Assembly: GCA_963822955.1 (NCBI GenBank) | Contig: CAWGJS010000007.1 | Span: 62,001 to 126,000 of the forward strand | DNA: 64,000 bases | Source: JAJYUU01 sp963822955 | GTDB lineage: Bacteria > Actinomycetota > Actinomycetes > Streptosporangiales > Streptosporangiaceae | Direction: 5' to 3' | Shown here: piece by piece, positions 10,295 to 18,372 of the stretch | How the letters are laid out: every line of letters starts with the position of its first letter | Position numbering within the stretch: position 1 is the first letter of the stretch | Program-made: the position numbers and the translations under genes | Notes under the pieces: model-generated | The model's input: the letters and a program-made list of their open reading frames with translations, nothing else | Databases searched by the model: none | Told to the model about the DNA's origin: nothing

Positions 10295-10773
10295 GGGAAC
10301 GTCCTGTATTCGGCATGACAGCAAGAAATGGACGGCTCACGCAGCCGAGGTTCGTCGGGCATTCACATGACCTCGCTCTGCACGCTGATTGGAACAAGCA
10401 ACTCGCGCACTCGCCGTGCCATGGTACCCAGATCGCAACCGACTTGCTGCGACCGGTTGAACCGAAGTTCGACCAGCTGGGCGGAGCCGTCTCCCTCCAC
10501 TACATGGGAGCCAAACGTGCACAGACACCCACCCACGCCGGCCGACATCAGGGAACAACGGCAGACAGTTCGCGCCCGCTTAGCAAAACTGACAACACAT
10601 TTGAAAAATAGCCGTCGGGATGCGGGGATTTGAACCCCGGACCTCCTGCTCCCAAATCAGCTTCATTCGGTCGCCAGACGTAGCCGAGTGTCGCTCGATG
10701 TGGCGTTCACCTGGGACGATGCCCGCTGGACGTCGCCTGACGTAGCTTGACGACTGTGCACATTGGCTCCCAC
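10295..10773. repeat. tRNA-half repeat, copy 1
   Basis: The best-defined part is 10505-10773, bounded by inverted termini: TGGGAGCCAAACGTGCACAG at the left and CTGTGCACATTGGCTCCCA at the right. The 3' half of a tRNA-Pro lies in the middle (minus strand). Similarity to the copy at 15.3-15.7 kb extends further left to about 10295 (shared blocks TTCGG-ATG-CATGACAG and GGGCGGAGCCGT). A short imperfect CATCCGG tandem lies before it at 10066-10086. The 300 bases between the MOSC gene and this repeat hold no gene. Confidence 0.65.
10615..10656 (-). other. tRNA-Pro(TGG) 3'-half remnant inside repeat copy 1
   Basis: Read on the minus strand it starts at the anticodon loop (TTTGGGA), then gives the 3' strand of the anticodon stem, a T-arm (CGGGG-TTCAAAT-CCCCG) and the acceptor 3' strand CATCCCG plus discriminator A. 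A T-run follows a few bases later. There is no D-arm and no 5' acceptor strand, so it is not a functional tRNA gene. It corresponds to the tRNA portion typically used as an integration site by integrases. Confidence 0.7.
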
Positions 10774-10972
10774 CCGATGGCTCAGACGAAGATCCCTGGT
10801 CATGACCACTAATCAGTCCAACAGAAGCTCAGTAGCCGGCCGGCTTTGCGCGTGGACTCAAGGCCGGCGCCACCGGGCGAGTGCCGCTGCTCGCGGCGAC
10901 GATCAGCGGCACGACCTGGCACTGGCCTCCACGTCGGGTTAGCGGCCAACTTCGCTGGTAGCCTGCGGAAGT

Positions 10973-11278
10973 ATGAGCGCTCAGCCGATACGCGAGCTTG
11001 ATCCCGACGACCCGGTCGAGATCTTGCGTGTGCTGCCCGCACAGTTTCATGACCAGTTCCTGCGTGAGTACTACGGGGCAGCCGCCGGGGCGGCGAGGCA
11101 GGTCGGAGGATACCGGCAACTGCACGAAGTACTTCGGCTGTGGCGGCTGACCGCGGCCGCCCATTCCGATCCCGGGTTCGCCGACCGCCTCGCGGCCGTG
11201 CGCGAGGCCGTCCGGACCGGCAACCTGGAAGGATCAGTTCCGATCGAGGACGTCGTGCCCGGCTGGCCCCGGCGATAG
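10973..11278 (+). CDS. DUF6247 family protein (putative antitoxin)
   Basis: A 101-residue actinobacterial DUF6247-type protein (DPDDPVEILRVLPAQFHDQF, then EVLRLWRLTAAAHSDPGFA). The family is usually found as the first gene of small two-gene toxin-antitoxin-like units. Here it overlaps the next gene by one base (TAGTG), and that next gene looks RelE-like. ATG at 10973 follows GCGGAAGT. An antitoxin role is an inference from context. Confidence 0.7.
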   Translation: MSAQPIRELDPDDPVEILRVLPAQFHDQFLREYYGAAAGAARQVGGYRQLHEVLRLWRLTAAAHSDPGFADRLAAVREAVRTGNLEGSVPIEDVVPGWPRR

Positions 11279-11529
11279 TGAGCTATAGCGTCCGGTTCGA
11301 AGGCGCCGCGCTGGTCCAGCTCAACGGCTTACCTTCTGCCGCGTTCGATGCGCTCGTGGAGCGCGTTGTTGACCTGGTCGATGAGCCCTGGGACGCATCC
11401 GTAATGCCGCCCGGCCACGATGCTTCCTTCCGCATGACGGTCTTCGACAGCGGGAACGGACTTCTGAGCTTCCACGCCGACGACGCAGCGGAGATGATCC
11501 GAATCTTCGATATCACCTGGATCGGCTGA
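11278..11529 (+). CDS. RelE-like toxin of the DUF6247 pair
   Basis: An 83-residue protein starting at a GTG that overlaps the preceding stop. It has the compact alpha-beta layout of RelE/ParE-type toxins: strand SYSVRFEGAALVQL, a helix FDALVERVVDLVDEPW, a strand with FRMTVFDSGNGLLSFHADDA, and a closing strand MIRIFDITWIG. Translational coupling to the DUF6247 gene supports a toxin-antitoxin module. No catalytic residues can be assigned confidently. Confidence 0.65.
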   Translation: MSYSVRFEGAALVQLNGLPSAAFDALVERVVDLVDEPWDASVMPPGHDASFRMTVFDSGNGLLSFHADDAAEMIRIFDITWIG

Positions 11530-11800
11530 GGGCGCCGACACGGCTAGCGGAATTTTCCGACTCTGCCGAGATGAGTGGTTCCGATCTGATCTTCATGGCG
11601 GGCAGTTCTGGCTAATCACGTCTGAGCCGCTCAGAGTACGTGCTGTGCAGGCAAGGCAACCTCAGTCCGGGACTCGGCGGCCAGGCTCGCCGCGGCATCC
11701 CGCCGGGCGCTTTGTCTGGGTCGGCCGCGTTGCTTTACAGCAGACACCCCGAGCCCTTCAGCAGGCCGGACCTGTGGCCTGGGACTCCGGCCAGGGGTGA

Positions 11801-12142
11801 TCAGGTCAGCTTTCTCCTGGATTCAAGCAGGGCCTTGCGGACCTCGCTGAACGCAGTCTCAAGACCGGTGCGCACTGTGTCCGCCACGCTCGACGCAGTC
11901 GAAAACGTGTCCTCGAACTGCCGCCGGGCCTCGGCCCACCGGTTGCGGAGCTGATCCATCAACGCGGTCAGCTTGTCGCTGGTCTCCATCGCACCCAGGT
12001 GCATCTGTACCTCGAGATCCTCAAGGCGCCCCTGCCACTGGTCGATCTGAGCCTTGGTCAACTGCTTGTGCAACTCGGCCTGCTTGGCCTGGAGCTTGTC
12101 GATCTGGGCTTCCAGCTTTGCCATGCGCTCTTCAGTCGTCAT
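11801..12142 (-). CDS. Coiled-coil protein of unknown function
   Basis: A 113-residue, almost entirely helical protein (MTTEERMAKLEAQIDKLQAK ... WQGRLEDLEVQMHLGA) with a heptad-like coiled coil over residues 5-50 and a second helical region to the basic end ESRRKLT. The ATG at 12142 is chosen because it follows GGAAGGGA at 12 bases; the frame continues upstream without similarity. No signal peptide or membrane segment. I do not recognise the family. The 270 bases on its downstream side (11530-11800) hold no gene. Confidence 0.6.
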   Translation of the reverse strand: MTTEERMAKLEAQIDKLQAKQAELHKQLTKAQIDQWQGRLEDLEVQMHLGAMETSDKLTALMDQLRNRWAEARRQFEDTFSTASSVADTVRTGLETAFSEVRKALLESRRKLT

Positions 12143-12408
12143 GAATCGAGCGTCCCTTCCGAACTTGGGGTGCGGCCAGGGGCCAAGGTCCTGGGTAATC
12201 GCGCCCTGGTGGAAGGCACTCTTGCCGCGCCGAGCGCCGGAAGTCTCGGCGAGTGTATCTGGGTTCCGGTCCATGCCGGTCCAGAACACGTAGAGCTGGC
12301 CTGGTGTCGGGCAGAGTATGTATGGCGTCCGATCGGCTTGGCAGCCGCCGCGCACGATTGACTTATCCCAAACCTCCCGCAGCCGCGGATGCCGGGCAAT
12401 AGTGAGGT

Positions 12409-13047
12409 GTGATCGTCGCGGCGATAGTGGTGGCAGTGCTGGCCTTCGTGCTCGTTGCCGATCGGGTCGCGGTGGTCTGGGCGCAGGATCGCCTGGCCAC
12501 GCGAATCGCGGACCGAGGCTTTGCCGCCAGACCGCACGTGAGAATCGCGGGCTTCCCGTTCCTGACCCAGCTGGCGGCCAGGCGCCTGACCCGGGTTGTG
12601 ATCAGCGCAGCCGGCAAGAAACGCGGCCCGGTAGAGGTCAAGCGCCTCGCCATCACCCTGCACGGGATACGGCTCAGCTTCCGCGGCGCCGCCGCGGCCG
12701 CCTCAGTGTGCGGCACCGCCCTGGTCGGCTTCACGGGCCTTGCCGGGATGGCCGGCACTACGGGCCTGACTATCGCCGCCGACGGTTCTGACCGGGTGAA
12801 GATCTCGGCCAGTCTGGGCCCGGTCACCGGGACCGCCACCGCGCGGGTGACCCGTGCAGGGTCGGCCAGCATCCGCATCGCGGTGATCTCCGCTGGCGGC
12901 ATCCCGCTGGCCGCGCTCGGCTCGCTGCGTGACATCACCATGCCGCTGCCTGCGCTGCCGCCCGGGTTAACCATCCAGGGCGTCAGGGTCACCGGCCAAG
13001 GCGTACTGGTGGCTGTCGGCGGCCAGAACGTGACCTTCGGCGGCTAA
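12409..13047 (+). CDS. LmeA-like (DUF2993) phospholipid-binding protein
   Basis: 212 residues starting at GTG. One N-terminal membrane anchor (VAAIVVAVLAFVLVADRVAV, residues 3-22) precedes a DUF2993 domain: RIADRGFAARPHVRIAGFPF then LTQLAARRLTRVVISA. It ends with a beta-rich region containing GVRVTGQGVLVAVGGQNVTF. The family includes mycobacterial LmeA, which supports mannan elongation at the outer face of the membrane. Comparable proteins occur across actinobacteria. It is a single gene without operon partners here. Confidence 0.8.
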   Translation: MIVAAIVVAVLAFVLVADRVAVVWAQDRLATRIADRGFAARPHVRIAGFPFLTQLAARRLTRVVISAAGKKRGPVEVKRLAITLHGIRLSFRGAAAAASVCGTALVGFTGLAGMAGTTGLTIAADGSDRVKISASLGPVTGTATARVTRAGSASIRIAVISAGGIPLAALGSLRDITMPLPALPPGLTIQGVRVTGQGVLVAVGGQNVTFGG

Positions 13048-13077
13048 CACCGCTGCGTCTGCGCTGCCCGCTTCCGG

Positions 13078-13246
13078 TCAGGCATCCGGCCTCCGGTCTT
13101 CGGCCTTCCGCCCGCGGCCCAGATTCAGCAGCCCTGCTTCCAGCTCTGCCCGCATGCTGCTCCACTAGGGCGAGCGGCACGAGAAGCTTTTCCAGCACCG
13201 CAAGCTGCTCATCGACCGAGGACAGCTGCGGCGGCTCCTTGGCCAT
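13078..13246 (-). pseudogene. Possible small protein gene with a frameshift
   Basis: A short frame begins with a plausible amphipathic protein start (MAKEPPQLSSVDEQLAVLEK, LLVPLALVE) and then becomes a low-complexity arginine-rich tail. A one-base shift near the GG at about 13163 joins it to another frame (MRAELEAGLLNLGRGRKAED) that stops at 13078, giving about 55 residues. Weak evidence; it may be noise. Confidence 0.3.
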
Positions 13247-13290
13247 TCGCTGGCCAGCTTAACCGCGCCGCAACCGGTCCGGCCGGCCGG

Positions 13291-13971
13291 CTACGGCTTG
13301 TCGAATTGCGCCTTGGAGAAGATGTGGATGTCGGAGCGGGCGAGCAGATCGGCCCAGGTGATGACCGCTCCCATCGTGTACTGGCCGACGATGAGGTCCT
13401 GCTCGCCGACCCCGTACCCGACAATCGAGGGGCCGCAGATGTAGAAGCGGGCGCCCAGGTCCTGCAGGATGAGGATCGACTCCTGCGGCAGGGGCCATCC
13501 GATCTGCGTTGTCATCACCCGCTCCACCATCGCGGTGAACACACCGCCGGCCAGCCCGGACAGTCTCGGCCGGTAGCCCCGTTTCAGCAGCCGGACGGCC
13601 GCGCCCTCGAATACCACGGTCACCTCCATCCCGAGCACCGCCCCGGCCAGCGCCTTGTCCAGCGGGTAGACGGCGTCCTGCAGGCTGGCGGTGGACATGA
13701 TCACCGTCATCCTGTGGTCGTTTCGCCTGGGCGCTGCCTTGCGGATGAGCAACCGCGCCTCCCCCGCGCCCGGCTGGGTGCCGAGGAGTTCGTGGCCGGT
13801 GGCCCGGCACCAGATGCCCAGATCGTTCAGCAGGCCCTGGTCGTCCTTGGTGATCACCTCGGCGACCGATCCGGTATCCAGCGGTCGCAATGCCTTGATG
13901 ACCTCGTAGGCCACCCGGTAGGGCTTCCACGTCCCCCGGGCATCCACCAGCAGCCGCTCTTGTGCCGTCAT
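13291..13971 (-). CDS. TusA-DsrE fusion protein lacking the TusA cysteine
   Basis: 226 residues from ATG 13971 (GGGGAGGAAG upstream). Residues 8-80 form a TusA sulfur-carrier domain (DARGTWKPYRVAYEVIKALR, then NDLGIWCRATGHELLGTQPG). The universally used CPxP motif after DARG is replaced by WKPY, so the sulfur-accepting cysteine is absent. Residues about 92-226 form a DsrE/DsrF-like domain (MTVIMSTASLQDAVYPLDKA, GAVLGMEVTVVFEGAAVRLL). It is divergent from a flavodoxin gene. Possible roles: sulfur-relay scaffold or regulator rather than carrier. The frame upstream of the ATG is the divergent promoter region. Confidence 0.75.
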   Translation of the reverse strand: MTAQERLLVDARGTWKPYRVAYEVIKALRPLDTGSVAEVITKDDQGLLNDLGIWCRATGHELLGTQPGAGEARLLIRKAAPRRNDHRMTVIMSTASLQDAVYPLDKALAGAVLGMEVTVVFEGAAVRLLKRGYRPRLSGLAGGVFTAMVERVMTTQIGWPLPQESILILQDLGARFYICGPSIVGYGVGEQDLIVGQYTMGAVITWADLLARSDIHIFSKAQFDKP

Positions 13972-14206
13972 GTCCGCTTCCTCCCCGGACTGCGGTCCCG
14001 GACCGGCCGGGCCGTCGCTCAAGGTCTTGGTAGCGCCGTGCGGACAAGGCAGCCAGGGGACAAAGCCCCGCCGCCGGAGGTCCTTTGCGGCCCGAACGCT
14101 GGCGGGTTCGGCACCGCTGAGGCACGCGGTGACGTTCGGCCCTGGCCAGCTGGACTGCGGCCGTCCGACGATAAAGGGGGGGACGTGGATCTGCGAGGTG
14201 CTGGTC

Positions 14207-14737
14207 ATGCGAGCGGTAGTCGTTTACGAGTCGATGTACGGGAATACGCATCTGATCGCTGAGGCCATCGCGGCCGGGCTCAAACCATGGTTCGAGGCGA
14301 GGGTGGTCCCGGTGTCCGAGGCGGGCGCCGATGTCCTGGCGGCATCTGATCTGGTGGTCGTCGGCGGTCCGACACATGGCCACGGCATGAGCTGGGCGGT
14401 GAGCCGGAAGGGCGCGGCCGAAGCGGCCAGTAAGCCAGGCAGCGGCCTGACTTTGGATCCGGACGCGCTCGGACCTGGTTTGCGGGACTGGTTCGGCACT
14501 GTCGGCGAGCACGCGGCGAAGGCAGCCGCGTTTGACACCCGGGGGAACGCCCCGGCGTGGCTGTCAGGCCGTGCCTCCAAGGGTGTCGCACGCGAACTGC
14601 GCGGTCACGGATTCGATCTCGTGGCAGAGCCGGAGAGCTTCCTAGTGTCGAAAGAAAACCGGCTGCTCGATGGCGAGCAAGACCACGCCCGCGAGTGGGG
14701 CGGACGGCTCGCGGCGGCCTGCGGGCCAGCACGCTGA
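14207..14737 (+). CDS. Flavodoxin family protein
   Basis: 176 residues. FMN phosphate loop YESMYGNTHLIAEAI at residues 7-21, typical of flavodoxins, then VVVGGPTHGHGM near 51-62 for isoalloxazine contact. The ATG at 14207 follows GAGGTG. The 236-base gap to the divergent TusA-DsrE gene would hold both promoters. Cytoplasmic electron carrier or a flavodoxin-like regulator of the MenH/PG_0176 type; the partner is unknown. The C-terminal GGRLAAACGPAR has no known function. Confidence 0.82.
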   Translation: MRAVVVYESMYGNTHLIAEAIAAGLKPWFEARVVPVSEAGADVLAASDLVVVGGPTHGHGMSWAVSRKGAAEAASKPGSGLTLDPDALGPGLRDWFGTVGEHAAKAAAFDTRGNAPAWLSGRASKGVARELRGHGFDLVAEPESFLVSKENRLLDGEQDHAREWGGRLAAACGPAR

Positions 14738-15267
14738 ACCCGCCGGACGGCAACGAGCGGATGGGCCTTTCCTGAGATGCACGCCCAGTGGCGGGGCGTG
14801 GCGTATTCCAAGAAATGTGTTTCGGTTGGTCAAAGCCAGGGCCGCCACGCTTCTGCCAGAACCCGGAAGAACGCTGATCGCGTCGCCAGAACACAGCGCA
14901 GCCAGGTGCAACACTCCGGCCCCGCACACCAGGGACTTCGGTGAGAAGATGCGTTCCGGGCAGCGCCAGGCGAGCGCGCCGACCACTCCCGCGCCGACCT
15001 GGCTGCCTGTGCCACTTACGAGCAGACAGCCCGGCCATCGCAACCTCCGCGGAAAGACGGCAAGCACCAGTCCTGAAACCCGAGCGTGCTCTCCAGTGAT
15101 CCCCTGCAGATCGTGCCGATCACATGCACCGGTGACGCCCAGCGGCGCCTCGTGCGCCGACGGTGTACGACTAGTCTGAATCGCGGATCATCACCGTCGT
15201 CGTATGACGCTCGCAGGTGCGAGTAGCCATGCGAGTGGCAGCATGACCGGACGCACAGCCGACGTCC
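14738..15267. other. Gene-free stretch
   Basis: About 530 bases with only low-complexity frames on both strands. I see no transposase motif, tRNA or convincing promoter. It borders repeat copy 2. Confidence 0.35.
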
Positions 15268-15747
15268 GCTCTTCGGAATGCATGACAGTGAAACTGAGGG
15301 CCCGCGCAGCCCGAGATCGCCTGCGCTCACATCATCCCGCTCTGGGTTGCTCGGCTGAAACAGCCCACTCGCGATCTCCGCGGCACGGCGACCAGATGCC
15401 CGCGAACGTGTGACGATCGGGTGAACTGAGGTTCGATCTGCAGGGCGGAGCCGTATCCCGCTGCAACGTGGGAGCCAGCGTGCACAGGCATCCAGCCACG
15501 CCGAGGGACATCGGGCGACAACTGGCAGCGCCGCGCGCCTGCTCCCAAAACTGACAGCACATTCGAAAATCGCGTCGGGATGGCGGGATTCGAACCCGCG
15601 GCCTCCTGCTCCCAAACCACCTCAGACTGGTCGCCAGGCGTTGCCCGGCATCGGCTGAAGCGGCCTCTACCTGGGACAACGTTCGCCGGTCGTCGCCCGA
15701 TGGAGCCCGACCACTGCACAGGTTGGCTCCGCCACTTTGGCTCCCAC
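15268..15747. repeat. tRNA-half repeat, copy 2
   Basis: The core 15469-15747 starts with TGGGAGCCAGCGTGCACAGG and ends with GGTTGGCTCCGCCACTTTGG followed by CTCCCAC, inverted relative to the start. The central part carries the tRNA-Pro 3' half on the minus strand. To the left, similarity with copy 1 extends to about 15268. The order of conserved blocks is the same as in copies 1 and 3, with substantial divergence between them. Confidence 0.65.
15575..15616 (-). other. tRNA-Pro(TGG) 3'-half remnant inside repeat copy 2
   Basis: Same segment as in copy 1: anticodon loop TTTGGGA, stem GCAGG, T-arm GCGGG-TTCGAAT-CCCGC, acceptor CATCCCG and A. The T-stem differs from copy 1 but still pairs fully. 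No 5' half is present, so it is not a tRNA gene. Confidence 0.7.
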
Positions 15748-15835
15748 AGGACCTCAGCTCCAGCCGGCAAAAATCGGGACGGTATGCGCGTCACCGACGA
15801 GCCCGGGAGTGCCGTGCCATGGTATGGTAGTTGGT

Positions 15836-16087
15836 ATGGCAACCCGGAAGGTCACAATCACTCTCGATGAGGTCCAGCTCGACCAGATCCGGTCCCTAGT
15901 GCAAGCCCGAACCGCGCCCAGCGTGTCCGGTTTCGTGCAGCACGCGGTCTCCGTCGCGCTAGACGACGTCGCTGGGTGGGGAGCGATGCTCGCTGAAGCA
16001 CTGCGCCAGACCGGTGGTGCGCTCTCCGACGATGAGCGCGCATGGGCCGGTGACGTGCTTGGCACCAGCTCCCGTCCAGCCGCCTGA
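15836..16087 (+). CDS. Ribbon-helix-helix antitoxin (VapB-like)
   Basis: 83 residues. The N-terminal strand and helices MATRKVTITLDEVQLDQIRS then APSVSGFVQHAVSVAL fit a ribbon-helix-helix DNA-binding dimer; the acidic C-terminus would bind the toxin. The stop overlaps the start of the PIN toxin (TGATG). Just upstream, GGTATGG occurs twice (15821-15827 and 15833-15839, the second overlapping the start). This could be the autoregulatory operator, and with TATGGT seven bases before the ATG the transcript may be leaderless. Confidence 0.82.
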   Translation: MATRKVTITLDEVQLDQIRSLVQARTAPSVSGFVQHAVSVALDDVAGWGAMLAEALRQTGGALSDDERAWAGDVLGTSSRPAA

Positions 16088-16464
16088 TGCCCGGAGTGAC
16101 CCTCGACGCCGGAGGCCTGATAGCCCTGGATCGTGATGACCGGCGGGTCGTAGTTCTCCTGGCTCGCGCGCGCGAAACCGGCGCCCGTGTCACCGTGCCA
16201 GCTACAGCATTAGCCCAGGCCATCCGGCGGCCGGACCGCCAGGCCCGGCTATCGCGGCTGGTTCGCCAGCCGACCACCGACGTCGTCAGCCTGGACCGCG
16301 TCGATGCAACCAATGTCGGCAGGCTGCTGGCCGCCAGCGGGACATCCGACATCACCGATGCTCATGTCGTGGTCTGCGCCCGACGCGCAAACCAGCCCGT
16401 CGTCACCACCGATCCCGGCGACCTGCGCCAGCTCGACAATGCTCTCAGGCTGATTTCTCTCTGA
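16087..16464 (+). CDS. PIN-domain toxin (VapC-like ribonuclease)
   Basis: 125 residues with the PIN fold: first acidic residue in VTLDAGGLIALDRDDRR (D7), middle ATALAQAIRRPDRQARLSRL, and later SGTSDITDAHVVVCAR with TTDPGDLRQLD near the C-terminus. This is the short actinobacterial VapC-like group that cleaves tRNA or rRNA in studied members. It is translationally coupled to the upstream ribbon-helix-helix antitoxin. The module lies just outside repeat copy 2. Confidence 0.85.
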   Translation: MPGVTLDAGGLIALDRDDRRVVVLLARARETGARVTVPATALAQAIRRPDRQARLSRLVRQPTTDVVSLDRVDATNVGRLLAASGTSDITDAHVVVCARRANQPVVTTDPGDLRQLDNALRLISL

Positions 16465-16627
16465 ATGCACGGCCGTCCACCGCCGGCGAGCCTCATGGCG
16501 GAACTGGCGTTCGCCCCCGTCTGCCCTGCAACCCGTGATTACGTGACGGCCAGCCAGAGCCTCCGCTGCTCTTGCGTCAGGGCGTCACAGGCAGCTCGGT
16601 CAGCGGCCCAACAAAAAGGATTCGGAG

Positions 16628-17461
16628 TCAGCCACGCTGCAGTTGGCCCCCGTCAACCGGCAGGGCGACGCCGGTAATCGCCCGCGCTTCGTCGGAGACT
16701 AGGAACGCGATGGCGTTGCTGACGTCGCGTGGCTCGAGCCAGTCAAGTGGCAGCAGCTGCATGGTCCGGAACACGACCTTGGCATCCTCGAGAGTCGGGT
16801 GCTGAACGTCCGGCCGGAACATCGCGTAGGTCCCTTCGTTCATCATCATGTCGGTGTTGATCAGCCCGGGGCAGACGGTGTTCACCCGGATGTTGTGCGG
16901 GCCGAGCTCGTTGGCCAGGGTGCGCATCAGGCCGTTGACACCATGCTTGGCCGCTACGTAGCCGGCGATGTTGCCGTACCCGTGCAGCCCGGCCAGTGAG
17001 CTCGTGAGCACCACTACGCCACCCTGACCGCGAGCGATCATCGACGGAACGCACGCTTTGACCGTCCGCCAGACCCCCGTCAGGTTCACGTCCACCACGT
17101 TCTGCCATTGGTCGTCGGCCAGTTCCCAGGTGGGCGCGTGGGATGCGGTCCCGGCATTGGCGACGACGATGTCGATGTGGCCGAAGGCTGCCAGCGCCCT
17201 GGTGACTACCTGGTCCAGCGCGACCTGATCCCGGACGTCGGCTTCGGCGGCCAGCACTTGGACCCCTTCAGCCTCGACGAGCTTGGCCGTAAGCTGCAGG
17301 TCTGCGGGAGTCGCCGCCGGGTAGTACGCCGTCGGGATCGGGGCCGCGATATCGATCGCGACGATGTCGGCGCCGTCTTCGGCCAGCCGCACGGCATGCG
17401 AGCGACCCTGGCCGCGCGCGGCACCGGTGATGAGTGCGACCTTCCCTTGGAGCTTCGCCAT
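16628..17461 (-). CDS. Mycofactocin-coupled SDR family oxidoreductase
   Basis: 277 residues. Rossmann motif TGAARGQGR at 12-20, NAG at 102-104, catalytic S154, Y168 and K172. The loop after the second strand carries the roughly 15-residue insertion (PIPTAYYPAATPADLQ, about 41-56) that marks SDRs using a non-exchangeable nicotinamide recycled by mycofactocin. Oxidises an alcohol, substrate unknown. Divergent from the large rightward operon, with an operator-like box in the shared promoter region. AGGA precedes the ATG. The mycofactocin biosynthesis genes are not in this window. Confidence 0.87.
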   Translation of the reverse strand: MAKLQGKVALITGAARGQGRSHAVRLAEDGADIVAIDIAAPIPTAYYPAATPADLQLTAKLVEAEGVQVLAAEADVRDQVALDQVVTRALAAFGHIDIVVANAGTASHAPTWELADDQWQNVVDVNLTGVWRTVKACVPSMIARGQGGVVVLTSSLAGLHGYGNIAGYVAAKHGVNGLMRTLANELGPHNIRVNTVCPGLINTDMMMNEGTYAMFRPDVQHPTLEDAKVVFRTMQLLPLDWLEPRDVSNAIAFLVSDEARAITGVALPVDGGQLQRG

Positions 17462-17492
17462 CGTTCCTGCCTAGCTCAATGAGAATTAGATA

Positions 17493-17543
17493 GGAATCAT
17501 CGTAAGGAATATCTTGACAGCTGCCTAGTCCTAGCGCTGCAAT
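17493..17543 (+). promoter_or_regulatory. Promoter with conserved box abutting the -35
   Basis: A box GGAATCATCGTAAGGAATATC (17493-17513) is followed directly by TTGACA (17514-17519). Eighteen bases later comes TGCAAT (17538-17543), seven bases before the ATG of the SDR gene, so the message is probably leaderless. Similar boxes precede TTGACG at 27013 and TTGACA at 31613, which suggests one regulator. Confidence 0.55.
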
Positions 17544-17550
17544 TAGCTGC

Positions 17551-18339
17551 ATGGTGGCAGGTAAATGTGCAGACCGGGTTGCCGCAGTGACCGGAGGAAG
17601 CCGCGGCATCGGGCGGGCCATTGCGGAGGCGCTGCTCGCCGAAGGGGCGAGCATCGCGATCTGCGGCCGGTCCGCCGAGAAGGGCAAGTCCGCGCTGGAC
17701 GAGATGAACGCCGGCGACCGCGGTTACTTCGTCGCCTGCGACGTGCGGCAGCAAGACGAGGTTGAGAGTTTCATCGACGACACGGCCCGGCACTTCGGCG
17801 CGCTGGACATCCTGGTGAGCAACGCCGGGGGTACTGACGGCTTCGCCAGAGTCCACGAGCTGAGCGATGAGGCGTGGAACAACGCCCTGGCCTGGAATCT
17901 GAACTCGACCTTCTGGGCGACCCGGCGCGCCCTGCCCTACATGCTGCGCAACCGGTGGGGTCGGGTCATTGCCATCTCCTCGGTCGAGGGCAAGCAGGCG
18001 ACCAAGCCCGCGTTGAGTCACTACATCACCAACAAGCATGCGATCAACGGGTTCGTGAAAGCGGTCGCGTACGAGTACGGACCAGACGGCATCACTTCCA
18101 ACGCGATCTGCCCCGGTGCGATCGAGACGGACACCATGCGCGACGCCGGGGGTGCGGCGGCCGCCGCAGCAGGCATCAGCTATCAGGAGTTCCTGGATCG
18201 CTACGCCCAAGAATCGATGATCAAGCGGCTGATCGGCGCTGACGAAGTCGCGGCGATGGCCGTCCTGCTGGCAAGCGATGCAGGCGCCGGCATCACCGGT
18301 GCGCTGCTCAACGTTGACGGCGGCAGTGCACCCTGGTGA
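17551..18339 (+). CDS. SDR family oxidoreductase
   Basis: 262-residue classical SDR: TGGSRGIGRAIAEAL at 14-28, SNAGG near 90, and catalytic ISSVEGKQATKPALSHYITN followed by the Lys of the YxxxK motif. Closest in style to 3-oxoacyl-ACP reductase/3-hydroxyacyl dehydrogenases. First gene of the operon with ALDH, amidohydrolase, P450, LLM oxidoreductase and ACAD. No ribosome site is seen, and a -10 element lies seven bases before the ATG, so leaderless translation is likely. It lacks the mycofactocin-type insertion seen in the divergent SDR. Confidence 0.85.
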   Translation: MVAGKCADRVAAVTGGSRGIGRAIAEALLAEGASIAICGRSAEKGKSALDEMNAGDRGYFVACDVRQQDEVESFIDDTARHFGALDILVSNAGGTDGFARVHELSDEAWNNALAWNLNSTFWATRRALPYMLRNRWGRVIAISSVEGKQATKPALSHYITNKHAINGFVKAVAYEYGPDGITSNAICPGAIETDTMRDAGGAAAAAAGISYQEFLDRYAQESMIKRLIGADEVAAMAVLLASDAGAGITGALLNVDGGSAPW

Positions 18340-18372
18340 GCGGCCCGGCCGCCGGTGAGCAAGGGAGAGGAC

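Noticed and set aside
10611..10660. Possible functional tRNA-Pro gene
   Set aside because: The D-arm, 5' acceptor strand and 5' anticodon-stem strand are missing in all three copies, so no cloverleaf can form.
14642..15260. Long leftward frames between flavodoxin and repeat copy 2
   Set aside because: No recognisable domain, no ribosome site, arginine/serine-rich; treated as non-coding.
16087..16464. VapC-like toxin called defective for lack of a clear second acidic residue
   Set aside because: This short PIN subgroup commonly shows the same LAQ-type segment; alignment would be needed before claiming a missing residue.
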